Below the pieces are notes generated by a model. It made no database searches. It worked only from the letters and a program-made list of their open reading frames with translations, and had not been told where the DNA came from. A stretch of 57,070 nucleotides of DNA from a virus. Shown piece after piece: positions 48,541 to 56,992 of this stretch (position 1 is its first letter; each line of letters starts with the position of its first letter). The DNA lies in the IMG/VR virus record IMGVR_UViG_3300006919_008385, positions 1 to 57,070 of that record; one strand, 5' to 3'. The position numbers and the translations under genes were made by a program.

Positions 48541-50256
48541 ATGAAATTAAATAACTTTTTTGAAAACATTAATACTAAAACTGGTTCAGGGTTTCAAGAG
48601 CCTAGTGAGTCAGGTTGTTTAGGCAAACAAATCAAAAAAGGCAAAGCCAAAAAATCAGAATCTAAATTAAACGAATATAAGTATTACATAGTCAAAGGCC
48701 CTAAAGGGTTTAAGGAAAAAATACTTGCCTCTCACGAAAATGATGCTAAAACCAAAGCAAGACACTTAGCATACCGTCAGGGTAAAGCAAGTGCTGGTGC
48801 TAGTAGGTTCAGTGGTACATCAGACAGTGACTTTGAGATTGTGGAAAGTATAATGGTAGAAGCCATCAGTGTAAGTGATGATATGATTGGTTCTCCAGAC
48901 AACTTTTATGATGCTGAAGAAAGACAAGAAGCACACGATGAATTACTTGATGCGTTAGACGATTGTCGTGCTAGTCACGAAAAATCAGATGTTATGCAAG
49001 GCGTATGTCCTAATTGTTCAGGCACAGGATATCAAGATGCCGAATACCCAGAATATGACGATGATGGCGAAGAGATAGAAGACTCTGCTTTCGAATGTGA
49101 TGGTTGGGGAATGTACGGATGTGACGAAGGTGAAATGGTTGGTGCTAGTTGGGTAGATATTATTAGACACGACGAGCGTAAAGCAGAAAAACAGAAGTCG
49201 CAAGACAATTATCCTGGTGATGAAGCAGTAATTGATCAGATCTCTAGAGCTGTTAAACAAATGGACGATCCCAGACAAATGTATCAGTATATGAAAGCAG
49301 ATTATCCATTTATGGGTGTTGCTCAAAGAAGTGATCTAATTGCTAAAGGTATGAAAAAAGCAGGACTTACAAGTGAGAGCATAAACGAAGGCGAAGAAAG
49401 AAGTATTATCGCTAATGGTTGTGTTGAAAAACTACTAGATATGTTTTTAAATAGTGAAGACGAATTTGAAAGCATAGATGCTTTGGAAACTGCTATTTAT
49501 AATGCATTAGAAAGATTAGATGTTGAAGATTGTGTAAACTCAAATATGGTACACGGTGGTCAACGTATAGGCGACTTTGCTAGTGGCAGTGTATTAGATG
49601 TTATAGATAGCAGTAGTGTTATAGATGATGTTATGGCACAATTAGACACATCACAAATAGAAGCAAAAGATGGTGTTGTTGAAGATAAAGATAAAGACAG
49701 TAATGAAGCAATGGTTTCCAAAATGCTTGCCAAAGCATTGGGAGATGAAAATCGTTGGTCAGAAATGACACCACATGAACTTTATGCTGAATTAGAAAGT
49801 GAAAAACCAGAAATTGCTGATGTAATTAAACTAACTGCCAAGATGATTTATGATGTAAGACTTGCAGAAAATACTAAAGATCCAGGCTTTGGTGGTACTA
49901 AGTCATACGAAGAAATTACATTAGATGAAGATCAAGACTTTACAGAAGAGTTTGGTATATTAGGCTACAGCATAGACGAAGAAAATACATTTGAAGCAGA
50001 ATATCAAGGTCGTAAAGTAAAACTAAACAAGCCTATGCGTGGTGATGTTAAAAAGTTTAAAGTGTATGTAAAAGATCCTAAAACAGGAAATGTTAAAAAA
50101 GTAAACTTTGGGCATGGCGGAACATCAGCAAAACGTAAAACAATGCGTATCAGAAAGAGCAATCCTAAAGCCAGAAAGAGTTTCAGAGCAAGACATAATT
50201 GCGATAATCCAGGACCAAAGACAAAAGCACGTTATTGGTCTTGCCGAAAGTGGTAG
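48541..50256 (+). CDS. Large acidic protein with DnaJ-like knuckle and basic C-terminal module
   Basis: 571 aa; a start 45 nt upstream is rejected as it lies before the promoter. A basic leader (1-45), a CPNCSGTGYQD knuckle (about 163), long acidic helical parts, and a basic end: KKFKVYVKDPKTGNVKKVNFG, then KARKSFRARHNCDNPG, then ARYWSCRKW. The last block recurs at the C-termini of marine T4-like phage proteins. Probably packaged with DNA or acting in head assembly; unproven. Confidence 0.6.
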   Translation: MKLNNFFENINTKTGSGFQEPSESGCLGKQIKKGKAKKSESKLNEYKYYIVKGPKGFKEKILASHENDAKTKARHLAYRQGKASAGASRFSGTSDSDFEIVESIMVEAISVSDDMIGSPDNFYDAEERQEAHDELLDALDDCRASHEKSDVMQGVCPNCSGTGYQDAEYPEYDDDGEEIEDSAFECDGWGMYGCDEGEMVGASWVDIIRHDERKAEKQKSQDNYPGDEAVIDQISRAVKQMDDPRQMYQYMKADYPFMGVAQRSDLIAKGMKKAGLTSESINEGEERSIIANGCVEKLLDMFLNSEDEFESIDALETAIYNALERLDVEDCVNSNMVHGGQRIGDFASGSVLDVIDSSSVIDDVMAQLDTSQIEAKDGVVEDKDKDSNEAMVSKMLAKALGDENRWSEMTPHELYAELESEKPEIADVIKLTAKMIYDVRLAENTKDPGFGGTKSYEEITLDEDQDFTEEFGILGYSIDEENTFEAEYQGRKVKLNKPMRGDVKKFKVYVKDPKTGNVKKVNFGHGGTSAKRKTMRIRKSNPKARKSFRARHNCDNPGPKTKARYWSCRKW

Positions 50257-50287
50257 TCATCACAACATAAATTAAATAAGTATATGT

Positions 50288-50983
50288 ATGAAAATTTTAA
50301 TTGTTGGCTCAATGCGAACTGGAGGTCACTATCTTGGAAAAAGACTATCTAAAAAGCATAACTTATACTATTTAGGTGAGATATTAAATACTTTTACTCA
50401 TAATAAATTACTTAAAAATGGTTCCTTAGATGATGTAGAAACTAAAATTTGGCTTGATATTTATTTTAATAAATTTAATACTAAAATCTGCCTAGAGGAT
50501 ACATATTTAGAAAAATTAAATCATTATATTTTTAGTGAGCTGGTTGCAGAATTTTGGTTAAAAGTTTTAGAAAGACAAGAAAACTATGTAATTAAAATTA
50601 TAGCAGACTCATTACATATAAATGAATCTGCAAGTATTAGTTTTTTATGTAAATATGCAAAACTTGTAGATAAAATTTACTATACTCAAAGACTAAATTT
50701 AATGGATCAAGTAGTTAGTTTAAGTGTTGCAAGAAAAAGTGGCGACTGGATGGAAAACCGTGACACATTTGATAAACAATTATCTGATGATGAATTAACT
50801 AATGCATACGAACTTTTAATAAAACAATATAGAATATTAAATAACTTATATTCACAATATCCTGGAGAAGTTATTACATTAGAAAAACAGTTAGAACAAA
50901 AACCATATCCTAATAAATTTATATATAAGGGCGATTGGGTATTGCCTAAAAAATTTCCATTAATAAATGAACAAACATATTAA
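50288..50983 (+). CDS. P-loop sulfotransferase-like protein
   Basis: 231 aa. MKILIVGSMRTGGHYLGKRLS is a PAPS-type 5' loop as in Stf0/LPS sulfotransferases, with later conserved-looking Arg and Ser (YYTQRLNLMDQVVSLSVARKSG). It overlaps the next gene by 17 nt. ATTAAATA lies 9 nt before the ATG. A second sulfotransferase besides the one at 37983. Confidence 0.65.
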   Translation: MKILIVGSMRTGGHYLGKRLSKKHNLYYLGEILNTFTHNKLLKNGSLDDVETKIWLDIYFNKFNTKICLEDTYLEKLNHYIFSELVAEFWLKVLERQENYVIKIIADSLHINESASISFLCKYAKLVDKIYYTQRLNLMDQVVSLSVARKSGDWMENRDTFDKQLSDDELTNAYELLIKQYRILNNLYSQYPGEVITLEKQLEQKPYPNKFIYKGDWVLPKKFPLINEQTY

Positions 50984-51515
50984 AAAAATAGATAAAATTG
51001 AATCTAATCTGTTATGGGAACCTATTGATAAATTTCTATCATTTTATAATTTATGGGAAGAACACCAATTAAGTATAACAAATACTGATGGTAGTAATGA
51101 TTGGCAATGCAGTATAGGTAAAAAAGCAAAATTAAAATACAGCGAAAGAATGTACTCTGAGGTATTAGAGTTTTTTAAAGGTTCTACAGTTGAAGATGTA
51201 ATTAAAAAGTATAATAAGTTTTATAGATGGCGTTTAATGAAAGTAGAACCACGATCAACGTATACTATACACAAAGATAGCGATACAGATAGCCTATTAA
51301 ACATACGATTGCATATACCATTAAAAACAAATAAGCAAAGTTATCTTACGTTTTTTGATGATAACGATTGTAATGGTTCAACGTTTTATCATTTACAGGC
51401 AGATAATGTTTATGAATTAAACACATCAGGTTATCATACAGCAATAAATTTTGGTTTAGAACCCAGATGGCATCTAGTAGGAGTCAAATATGAAAATAGC
51501 AATTACTGGTCATAG
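50967..51515 (+). CDS. Aspartyl/asparaginyl beta-hydroxylase-like cupin
   Basis: 182 aa. YTIHKDSDTDSLLNIRLHIPL (HxD and Arg), then YELNTSGYHTAINFGLEPRWHLVG (second His and Arg) fit the 2OG-Fe(II) AspH-type fold. It would hydroxylate a protein residue or a small molecule. It overlaps the SDR gene by 26 nt. Confidence 0.65.
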   Translation: MNKHIKKIDKIESNLLWEPIDKFLSFYNLWEEHQLSITNTDGSNDWQCSIGKKAKLKYSERMYSEVLEFFKGSTVEDVIKKYNKFYRWRLMKVEPRSTYTIHKDSDTDSLLNIRLHIPLKTNKQSYLTFFDDNDCNGSTFYHLQADNVYELNTSGYHTAINFGLEPRWHLVGVKYENSNYWS

Positions 51516-52041
51516 TAAAGGAATAGGCAAAGCAATATTTAATTATTGCGTTGACAAAGGCCATACCTGTGTTGGTTACAGTAGATCTAACGGATTTAAT
51601 ATAAACGATCATTATAATCTAATTGCTAGGGAAAGCAAAAAGTGTGACGTATTTATAAACAATGCTTTTGATTTTGGCGGCCAAATTAATATGTTTAAAT
51701 CTATATTTAATATATGGAAAGATAACAGTGAAAAAACTATAGTAAATATAGGCAGTAGAACAAAATACTATCCTGTTGGTGGTACAAGAAGTCCAGACTA
51801 TACTCGCGAAAAACGTGCATTAAACGACGAAGTAAACAGAGCACTTCTATATAGCGATAAAAAATGTAGAATTATTAACATTAATCCAGGTTACGTTGAA
51901 ACTGAAATGATATCAGATATACCTGATATAGAAAATAAAAATAAACTCACAGCAGATGAATGTGCTAAGAATATTATGTGGGCAGTAGATCAGCCACAAC
52001 ATATAGAGATTGGAGAATTAAGTATATGGACTCCATTCTGA
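51490..52041 (+). CDS. Short-chain dehydrogenase/reductase
   Basis: 183 aa. TGHSKGIGKAIF (TGxxxGIG) at 7-18, FINNAFDFGG (NNA), VNIGSRTKYY and the catalytic YTREKRALNDEV (YxxxK), then NINPGYVETEM. A small classical SDR using NAD(P)H; substrate unknown. Its stop overlaps the late octamer of the next gene. Confidence 0.8.
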   Translation: MKIAITGHSKGIGKAIFNYCVDKGHTCVGYSRSNGFNINDHYNLIARESKKCDVFINNAFDFGGQINMFKSIFNIWKDNSEKTIVNIGSRTKYYPVGGTRSPDYTREKRALNDEVNRALLYSDKKCRIININPGYVETEMISDIPDIENKNKLTADECAKNIMWAVDQPQHIEIGELSIWTPF

Positions 52042-52047
52042 TAAATA
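52040..52047 (+). promoter_or_regulatory. Late-type octamer GATAAATA
   Basis: 6 nt before the ATG of the 762-aa gene, no Shine-Dalgarno. Leaderless late mRNA predicted. Confidence 0.55.
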
Positions 52048-52053
52048 GTACAT

Positions 52054-54342
52054 ATGAAGAAGGTTATTATATATCCAGGACGTTTCCAGCCTATGCTGGC
52101 TCATCATGCCACAGTTTTTAACAAACTTGTAGCAGATAATCCTGATGCTGATGTTTATATAACCTCATCAGACAAAACAGAACCTGGTAAATCACCATTT
52201 AACTTCAAAGAAAAACAACTGATTGCAACCGCTCAGGGTGTAGACCCAAACAGAATGTTACAGGTAAGACGTAATTATCACCCTGATGATTTAGCACCTT
52301 ACATAGAAGACCCAGATAATACAGCAGTTTTCTTTGCTGTGGGTGAAAAAGATATGGAAAATGACCCCAGATTTAAGTTTAATAACATGGATAAGAAAAC
52401 TGGGCTAAGTATTAAACCAAACGGTGATCCATATTACTTTCAGAAGATAAATACATATAGAACAAATCCAAAATCCATGATGGACAGAGGATACATACAG
52501 GTCGTTGGAACAGAACGAGACGACGAAAAAAACGAAATATTGAGTGCTAGTGCATTCAGAAAACAGTTTTTAGACGCATCTGATAAAGAGAGTGCTAAAA
52601 AAGTATTTAACAGATACTTCAAACAATATAACGAATCTGTTTTTGAATTAGTTTATAAAAATATAGTAGGTGAAAAAATGAACGAAGATTTAAACACAAT
52701 TTTAAAATTAGCAGGATTAGATATCCGCGAAGATGCTCCAGTAGAGTTTGATACTCCTTTAAGTATTAAGGATATTAAATTTGCTCCAGTCACAAAAAGC
52801 TCAGCAACGATGAGTATAGCAAACAGATTCCCAGAAGGATCAGATGCAAATGACCCTGAAGTTAAAAAAGAACAATTTGTCCAAGCATTACTTAAATCTC
52901 CTGCAAACCTACTAGCAGAAATTAATGAAAGAATAATGCCAGACGAAAATGGGCTATCAATAAGTGAAAAATTAAACAAATTGATAGACAAAATGCCTGA
53001 AAATGGTTTAGCAGGAATGAAGGATGAGGACAAACAATTTACCTTAAAACTTGTTAAAAAGGCTATATCAGATATGGATTTAGAAGCAGGTGATGATAGT
53101 AAATATGAACCTGAAGAAGATGATTTTGAAAAAGAAAGTTTAGACTTATCAGATATAAAATCAGACTACGGCGTTGAAGAAGGAACTAAAAAAGGTCCTA
53201 AAGGCATGATTGTATATGATAATGGCGAACCTCTAAGTTTATCAGATTGGAGACATGAAAATAAAAAAGAAGGTGGCGATACTTGGAAAGACGAAGAAGC
53301 AAGTGAACATGCATATAGAAAATATCTTAAAACACTAGGCGAAAAAGAAATTGCAGAAGGCGGTAATGCTTTTGATATAGCAATGACTGATGCTGAACAA
53401 GGTATAATGGATTGTGATGATGAAAAAGAATGCTTGGAACTTTTAAATGGCATGAAAACAAATATCACAGACGATGCTGATGAAATGATGGCCGATGATG
53501 TTATTCAAAGTTACATAGAGATGATTGAAAAATTTGGTTTAGAAAAAATGAAAGCCAAAATAGATTCAGAAACTAATGCTCCAGAGCCTGCAGATGAAAT
53601 GAGTGAAGCAGAAGCAGAGCAAGATCCTAAAGATCCAAGAGATGCCGAAACTGGAATCACTGGTATGCTAGATCCTGAAGATGAAGAAGATGCTAAAGTA
53701 GACCAATCTGTTTATAACAGAATGAGACAAGACATTGGTGGTAAAGATGCCGCATCAATTATGCAAAAAGCATTAGATACTGCCGCAGGTGATAGCAATA
53801 TGGCTCCTTACTTACAAAAAGTAATGCAACCTTTAATGACTAAAGTTAAAGACATGATGAGCCATAGAAAATATGCAGATAAACTTCATCAAATTATGGT
53901 ACAATTTGATAATGAAATGGGACAACAAAATCCTGTAATGGCATCTAAAGAGTATGATGAAAGTTTTGACATTGATGCAGAACAAAGTCGTGAAGAAGAG
54001 GCATACAATGAATTAATGGATGCTTATGCAAAAGGTGGCGAAGAAGCATACGCAGAAGCATGTGGTTTATCAATGGAAGAACTTGATCAAGAAATGAGTG
54101 AGATTAGCAGAGACCTAAACTTGCACATGGATGATGACAGAGATGAAATACTTCAAAGACATGCTGAAGATACCGTAGACAATGCAGATTGGAAAGACCA
54201 TGGTGAACCTGAAGTAGACGAAGATATTCAAAGAATGCGAGACCTAGCAGGTATTAAAGAAAAAGAACAAACAGAGCCTTGCCCTAAGTGTGGAAAGGAA
54301 AGAATAGTGCTTAAAGCATGTTCAGGATGTGGATGTAGTTAA
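52054..54342 (+). CDS. Fusion: nucleotidyltransferase-like domain + acidic repeat-rich protein with zinc ribbon
   Basis: 762 aa. Residues 1-205 are a HxGH-type nucleotidyltransferase fold: IIYPGRFQPMLAHHATVF with the first His replaced by Leu, and LSASAFRKQFL like ISATxxR. At residue 209 an in-frame ATG (52678) with AGGTG upstream starts MNEDLNTILKLAGLDI, similar to the next gene's N-terminus, so an internal start is possible. The rest is acidic and helical, with IQRMRDLAGIKEK and CPKCGK, CSGCGC at the end (zinc ribbon). Head or scaffold role guessed. Confidence 0.6.
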   Translation: MKKVIIYPGRFQPMLAHHATVFNKLVADNPDADVYITSSDKTEPGKSPFNFKEKQLIATAQGVDPNRMLQVRRNYHPDDLAPYIEDPDNTAVFFAVGEKDMENDPRFKFNNMDKKTGLSIKPNGDPYYFQKINTYRTNPKSMMDRGYIQVVGTERDDEKNEILSASAFRKQFLDASDKESAKKVFNRYFKQYNESVFELVYKNIVGEKMNEDLNTILKLAGLDIREDAPVEFDTPLSIKDIKFAPVTKSSATMSIANRFPEGSDANDPEVKKEQFVQALLKSPANLLAEINERIMPDENGLSISEKLNKLIDKMPENGLAGMKDEDKQFTLKLVKKAISDMDLEAGDDSKYEPEEDDFEKESLDLSDIKSDYGVEEGTKKGPKGMIVYDNGEPLSLSDWRHENKKEGGDTWKDEEASEHAYRKYLKTLGEKEIAEGGNAFDIAMTDAEQGIMDCDDEKECLELLNGMKTNITDDADEMMADDVIQSYIEMIEKFGLEKMKAKIDSETNAPEPADEMSEAEAEQDPKDPRDAETGITGMLDPEDEEDAKVDQSVYNRMRQDIGGKDAASIMQKALDTAAGDSNMAPYLQKVMQPLMTKVKDMMSHRKYADKLHQIMVQFDNEMGQQNPVMASKEYDESFDIDAEQSREEEAYNELMDAYAKGGEEAYAEACGLSMEELDQEMSEISRDLNLHMDDDRDEILQRHAEDTVDNADWKDHGEPEVDEDIQRMRDLAGIKEKEQTEPCPKCGKERIVLKACSGCGCS

Positions 54343-54343
54343 G

Positions 54344-54718
54344 ATGAACGAAATAGCAAGATTACAACAATTAGCAGGTATAGTATCAGAAGGTGACGGT
54401 GAGCCTGGAGTAGATTACAGATCAGACACCGGTGAAGGCGAAACTAAAAAAGTTGCTGTTGGTCATATAGATAACGAAAGAGGCATGATATCTAAAGAAT
54501 TATACCTTATTGGTAAAAATGCTATAGAACTTCACAAAATGTTAAAAGACTTGCCTGACTCAGATTTCCCACACTGGTGGCAAGCCAAAGTGGTTAAAGC
54601 TCATGAGTATTTGGAAGGTGCTAAAAATTATCTAGAAGCAGAACTTAAAGAACCTGAATCAGATCCTATTCCAAGTGACGACATGATGTCAAATGACGAC
54701 CCTAGTGGCGTTAGTTAA
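54344..54718 (+). CDS. Acidic 124-aa protein with LAGI leader
   Basis: MNEIARLQQLAGIVSEGDG starts an acidic helical protein (ISKELYLIGKNAIELHKML, WWQAKVVKAHEYLEGAKNYL). The start at 54344 is chosen, 1 nt after the upstream stop. The LQQLAGI leader parallels two sites in the previous protein. A capsid-targeting or assembly signal is possible. Convergent with the GH6 gene (8-nt overlap). Confidence 0.55.
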   Translation: MNEIARLQQLAGIVSEGDGEPGVDYRSDTGEGETKKVAVGHIDNERGMISKELYLIGKNAIELHKMLKDLPDSDFPHWWQAKVVKAHEYLEGAKNYLEAELKEPESDPIPSDDMMSNDDPSGVS

Positions 54719-55559
54719 TATCTTTTACTAACTCTGCACCCATTTCAGGCCAAAACCTACCAGCTCTAGGACCACCATTACCTTTTCCGTCAGACTCACC
54801 TGGTATCTTTACCCATAAAAAGGCATCGCATTTAGGCTCTCCTGTATCGCAACTAGGAACTTTACCTACATGTCTACCAGGAGGATTGCACCAGTCATTA
54901 CCATGTGGACCATTGCCATTACGGCTGGTGTCTATAATAAAATGCCAGTCTTCGTTGTATTCACACACCTTTAAAGCCCATTTCATGCTCTCTTCTGTGC
55001 TTCTGTAATTACTTACATTAACACTAAACCCTCTTATACCTGCGTTAGATACACTAGAAATTAGCTCTGATGCTTGTTCTGGACTAAGCCAATTACTGTG
55101 ACCTATGTCTACATATACATAAGCATCACTCTCTTCTGCCATAATATCTAGTCCTGCCTTAATAAGATTTACACGATACTCAGCATCTTTTTTATCCATT
55201 AAAGTAGTATGTGGTAATGCATCTGGTTCAAATATAACTATTGGTTTATGCCCTTTAATACCAGCACAAAACTCTTGTAAGAACAATAAGTATTCAGTTG
55301 CGTCAGAGGCTCCTCCTTTGCTGTAATGCCCTAAGTCTCTGTTAGGTAAGTTGTATATTACAAAGTAAGGTAGTTTGGGTGCTGTACGATTAAATAGTCT
55401 TTTTAGGCTTTTTTTTAATTTTGCGTAGGCATTTTTATTACGTTTAGCACCATACCAAAATGCTACAGGTTGTTCAAATATTTTGGCTACTTCTGGGTGG
55501 GTAAGTCTGTGATCTTTAACTCTGTCAAAATCATTTACCCAAAAAGGATAATCAAGCAT
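54711..55559 (-). CDS. GH6-family beta-1,4-glucanase (cellulase)
   Basis: 282 aa. GH6 motifs in order: FVIYNLPNRDLGHYSKGGA, IVIFEPDALPH (catalytic Asp), VYVDIGHSNWLSP, RGFSVNVSNYRST, FIIDTSRNGNG, DWCNPPGRHVG and FLWVKIPGESDG (base Asp). GH6 enzymes cut cellulose and beta-glucan. No signal peptide and no carbohydrate-binding domain, so the product is a bare catalytic domain that would need lysis or virion placement to meet its substrate. Overlaps the deformylase gene by 8 nt. Confidence 0.9.
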   Translation of the reverse strand: MLDYPFWVNDFDRVKDHRLTHPEVAKIFEQPVAFWYGAKRNKNAYAKLKKSLKRLFNRTAPKLPYFVIYNLPNRDLGHYSKGGASDATEYLLFLQEFCAGIKGHKPIVIFEPDALPHTTLMDKKDAEYRVNLIKAGLDIMAEESDAYVYVDIGHSNWLSPEQASELISSVSNAGIRGFSVNVSNYRSTEESMKWALKVCEYNEDWHFIIDTSRNGNGPHGNDWCNPPGRHVGKVPSCDTGEPKCDAFLWVKIPGESDGKGNGGPRAGRFWPEMGAELVKDIN

Positions 55560-56142
55560 TTTTAATTTGTCTTTCTAATTTCTTAAAAAACTTCTCTCTC
55601 TTTTTAAATGCTCTTTGTAATTTTAAATCGCTCACTTTGTCTATAAATAAATCACCATATAAATGATCAAATTCATGTTGGAAACATCTGGCATCTCTGC
55701 CGTCCATCCAGGTCTCCACCTGTGTTTCACCATCTGATTTATAATATTTCACTTTGATTTTTTCTGGTCTGATTACATCTAAATATAACATAGGGAAACT
55801 TAAACAACCTTCTTCATATCTACAAGTTTCTTCACTGTACTCTAATATCTCAGGCCTATATACACCTATGTCTCCTAAATGCTCATGATTCATAACAAAC
55901 ATATTATAACTGTAACCTATCTGTGGAGCGGCTAAACCTATACCAAACTTATCATGCATCAGTTGTAGCATTTCTTTTTCCTTTTCTTGCCAATCTATAT
56001 CTGTTCCAAAAGGATCAATATTTGCTCTAGTATGAAGTGCTTGATGTTTGGGCTCTACTAACTCGCATACCCATTCTTCTGTGAGTGATGTAGTAATTAC
56101 ATCAGTTGTCATGTAGTTATTATAAGGATTATAAGTACTCAT
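55552..56142 (-). CDS. def: Peptide deformylase
   Basis: 196 aa. Motif I GIGLAAPQIG (67-76), motif II EGCLSFP and motif III QHEFDHLYGDLF (HExxH) are complete, so an active Fe/Zn deformylase is likely. It removes the formyl group from new proteins. The start at 56142 follows GATAAATA by 5 nt; an in-frame TTG upstream lies inside that promoter. A C-terminal basic helix (KKREKFFKKLERQ) follows the core. Confidence 0.92.
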   Translation of the reverse strand: MSTYNPYNNYMTTDVITTSLTEEWVCELVEPKHQALHTRANIDPFGTDIDWQEKEKEMLQLMHDKFGIGLAAPQIGYSYNMFVMNHEHLGDIGVYRPEILEYSEETCRYEEGCLSFPMLYLDVIRPEKIKVKYYKSDGETQVETWMDGRDARCFQHEFDHLYGDLFIDKVSDLKLQRAFKKREKFFKKLERQIKNA

Positions 56143-56147
56143 ATCTA

Positions 56148-56155
56148 TATTTATC
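56148..56155 (-). promoter_or_regulatory. Late-type octamer GATAAATA
   Basis: 5 nt before the deformylase ATG, no Shine-Dalgarno. Leaderless late mRNA for def and the GH6 gene. Confidence 0.55.
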
Positions 56156-56160
56156 AAGTT

Positions 56161-56184
56161 CTCCGCAGTATTTCTACTGCGGAG
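56161..56184 (-). terminator. Perfect 10-bp hairpin between the basic-protein and deformylase genes
   Basis: CTCCGCAGTA and TACTGCGGAG around a 4-nt loop. No U-run follows on the minus strand (AACTTG), so it may be a weak terminator or an mRNA 3'-end stabiliser. It lies directly before the deformylase promoter. Confidence 0.45.
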
Positions 56185-56232
56185 TGATTGGGTATTGAAG
56201 TATTAGGAGAACAACATGCCCAATTTAAACTT

Positions 56233-56388
56233 TTATCTACCTTGTCCTCTATATTTCTTATGTGACCTTTTTTTGTGCTTGTTCATTGTAGATAAAGAAA
56301 TCTTTGTGCTTCTTCCTCTACCGCCTTGTCCAGTAGAACTAGCCTTTCTTGTTGGTGTTATTGTTGTTTTATTATATATTTTTGCCAT
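56233..56388 (-). CDS. Small basic protein (51 aa) of marine T4-like phages
   Basis: MAKIYNKTTITPTRKASSTG, then GGRGRSTKISLSTMNKHKKR, then a basic KKYRGQGR end. It is similar to a small basic conserved cyanophage protein. Overlaps the metallopeptidase end by 17 nt. Probably nucleic-acid or ribosome binding. The plus-strand frame over it has a good ribosome-binding site but an implausible product. Confidence 0.6.
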   Translation of the reverse strand: MAKIYNKTTITPTRKASSTGQGGRGRSTKISLSTMNKHKKRSHKKYRGQGR

Positions 56389-56803
56389 CTATCCAGTATG
56401 TTTTAAAAATGTTATCTTCCATTAAATATGCTTCTTTCTCCCAGGGTTGTTTGAAATAGGGAGTGTTAGCATAATCTTTTTTAAACTTCTTCCATTTACT
56501 AAGTGTAGGATGAAGTTCACCTTTTAAAAATTGTTTAGCATGAACAAGTTCATGAGCCAAGTTTAACATCATTTCGTCTAATGTAAACTTTTTTCTGCCA
56601 CTTTGTCTGGCTAACTCAATTTCTACTTCGTTTTTATCGCCCCAACAAAGTGCATAATTTTTTTCATCACACTCTGTTAAGACTGTTAAGTCAATGTCCA
56701 CAGTTCGTCTTAATCTGGGCATCATTCCTATTAGAGCTGTTTCAATATACTCTATAATTTTTTTCTTTTTAGCAATTCTGCCTTTAATATTAACTCTGAT
56801 CAT
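56372..56803 (-). CDS. Zinc metallopeptidase-like protein (SprT-like)
   Basis: 143 aa. NLAHELVHAKQFLKGEL contains HExxH, and PWEKEAYLMED downstream may supply the third ligand. The size and context fit small phage SprT/gluzincin-like enzymes. No signal peptide. AGGAAA before the ATG. A role in protein processing is only inferred. Confidence 0.75.
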   Translation of the reverse strand: MIRVNIKGRIAKKKKIIEYIETALIGMMPRLRRTVDIDLTVLTECDEKNYALCWGDKNEVEIELARQSGRKKFTLDEMMLNLAHELVHAKQFLKGELHPTLSKWKKFKKDYANTPYFKQPWEKEAYLMEDNIFKTYWIDGKNI

Positions 56804-56835
56804 TTTATTTTCCTAATATATTTATAAAAGAAAAA

Positions 56836-56912
56836 TGGTGGGTCTTGCAGGATTCGAACTTGCGACCCCCTCGGTGTAAACGAGGTGCTCTAACCAACTG
56901 AGCTAAAGACCC
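56836..56912 (-). tRNA. tRNA-Val (anticodon UAC)
   Basis: Cloverleaf by eye: acceptor GGGTCTT / AAGACCC, D stem GCTC / GAGC, anticodon stem CCTCG / CGAGG around TTTACAC, T arm GCAAG-TTCGAAT-CCTGC with one A-C mismatch, and encoded 3' CCA. Reads GUA and related Val codons. Confidence 0.93.
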
Positions 56913-56914
56913 AC

Positions 56915-56992
56915 TGGCGATCTGGAAGGGACTCGAACCCTCGACCTCCGCCGTGACAGGGCGGCGTTCTAACCAATCTGAACTACCAGACC
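56915..56992 (-). tRNA. tRNA-Asp (anticodon GUC)
   Basis: Acceptor GGTCTGG / CCAGATC, anticodon stem CCGCC / GGCGG around CTGTCAC, discriminator G, encoded CCA. Only 2 nt separate it from tRNA-Val. Confidence 0.93.

Noticed and set aside
56216-56425. Plus-strand frame with a good AGGAG site, 69 aa
   Set aside because: The product is a Pro/Cys/Phe/Leu-rich mirror of a plausible basic protein on the minus strand (56233-56388), which fits the operon direction and resembles a known small phage protein.
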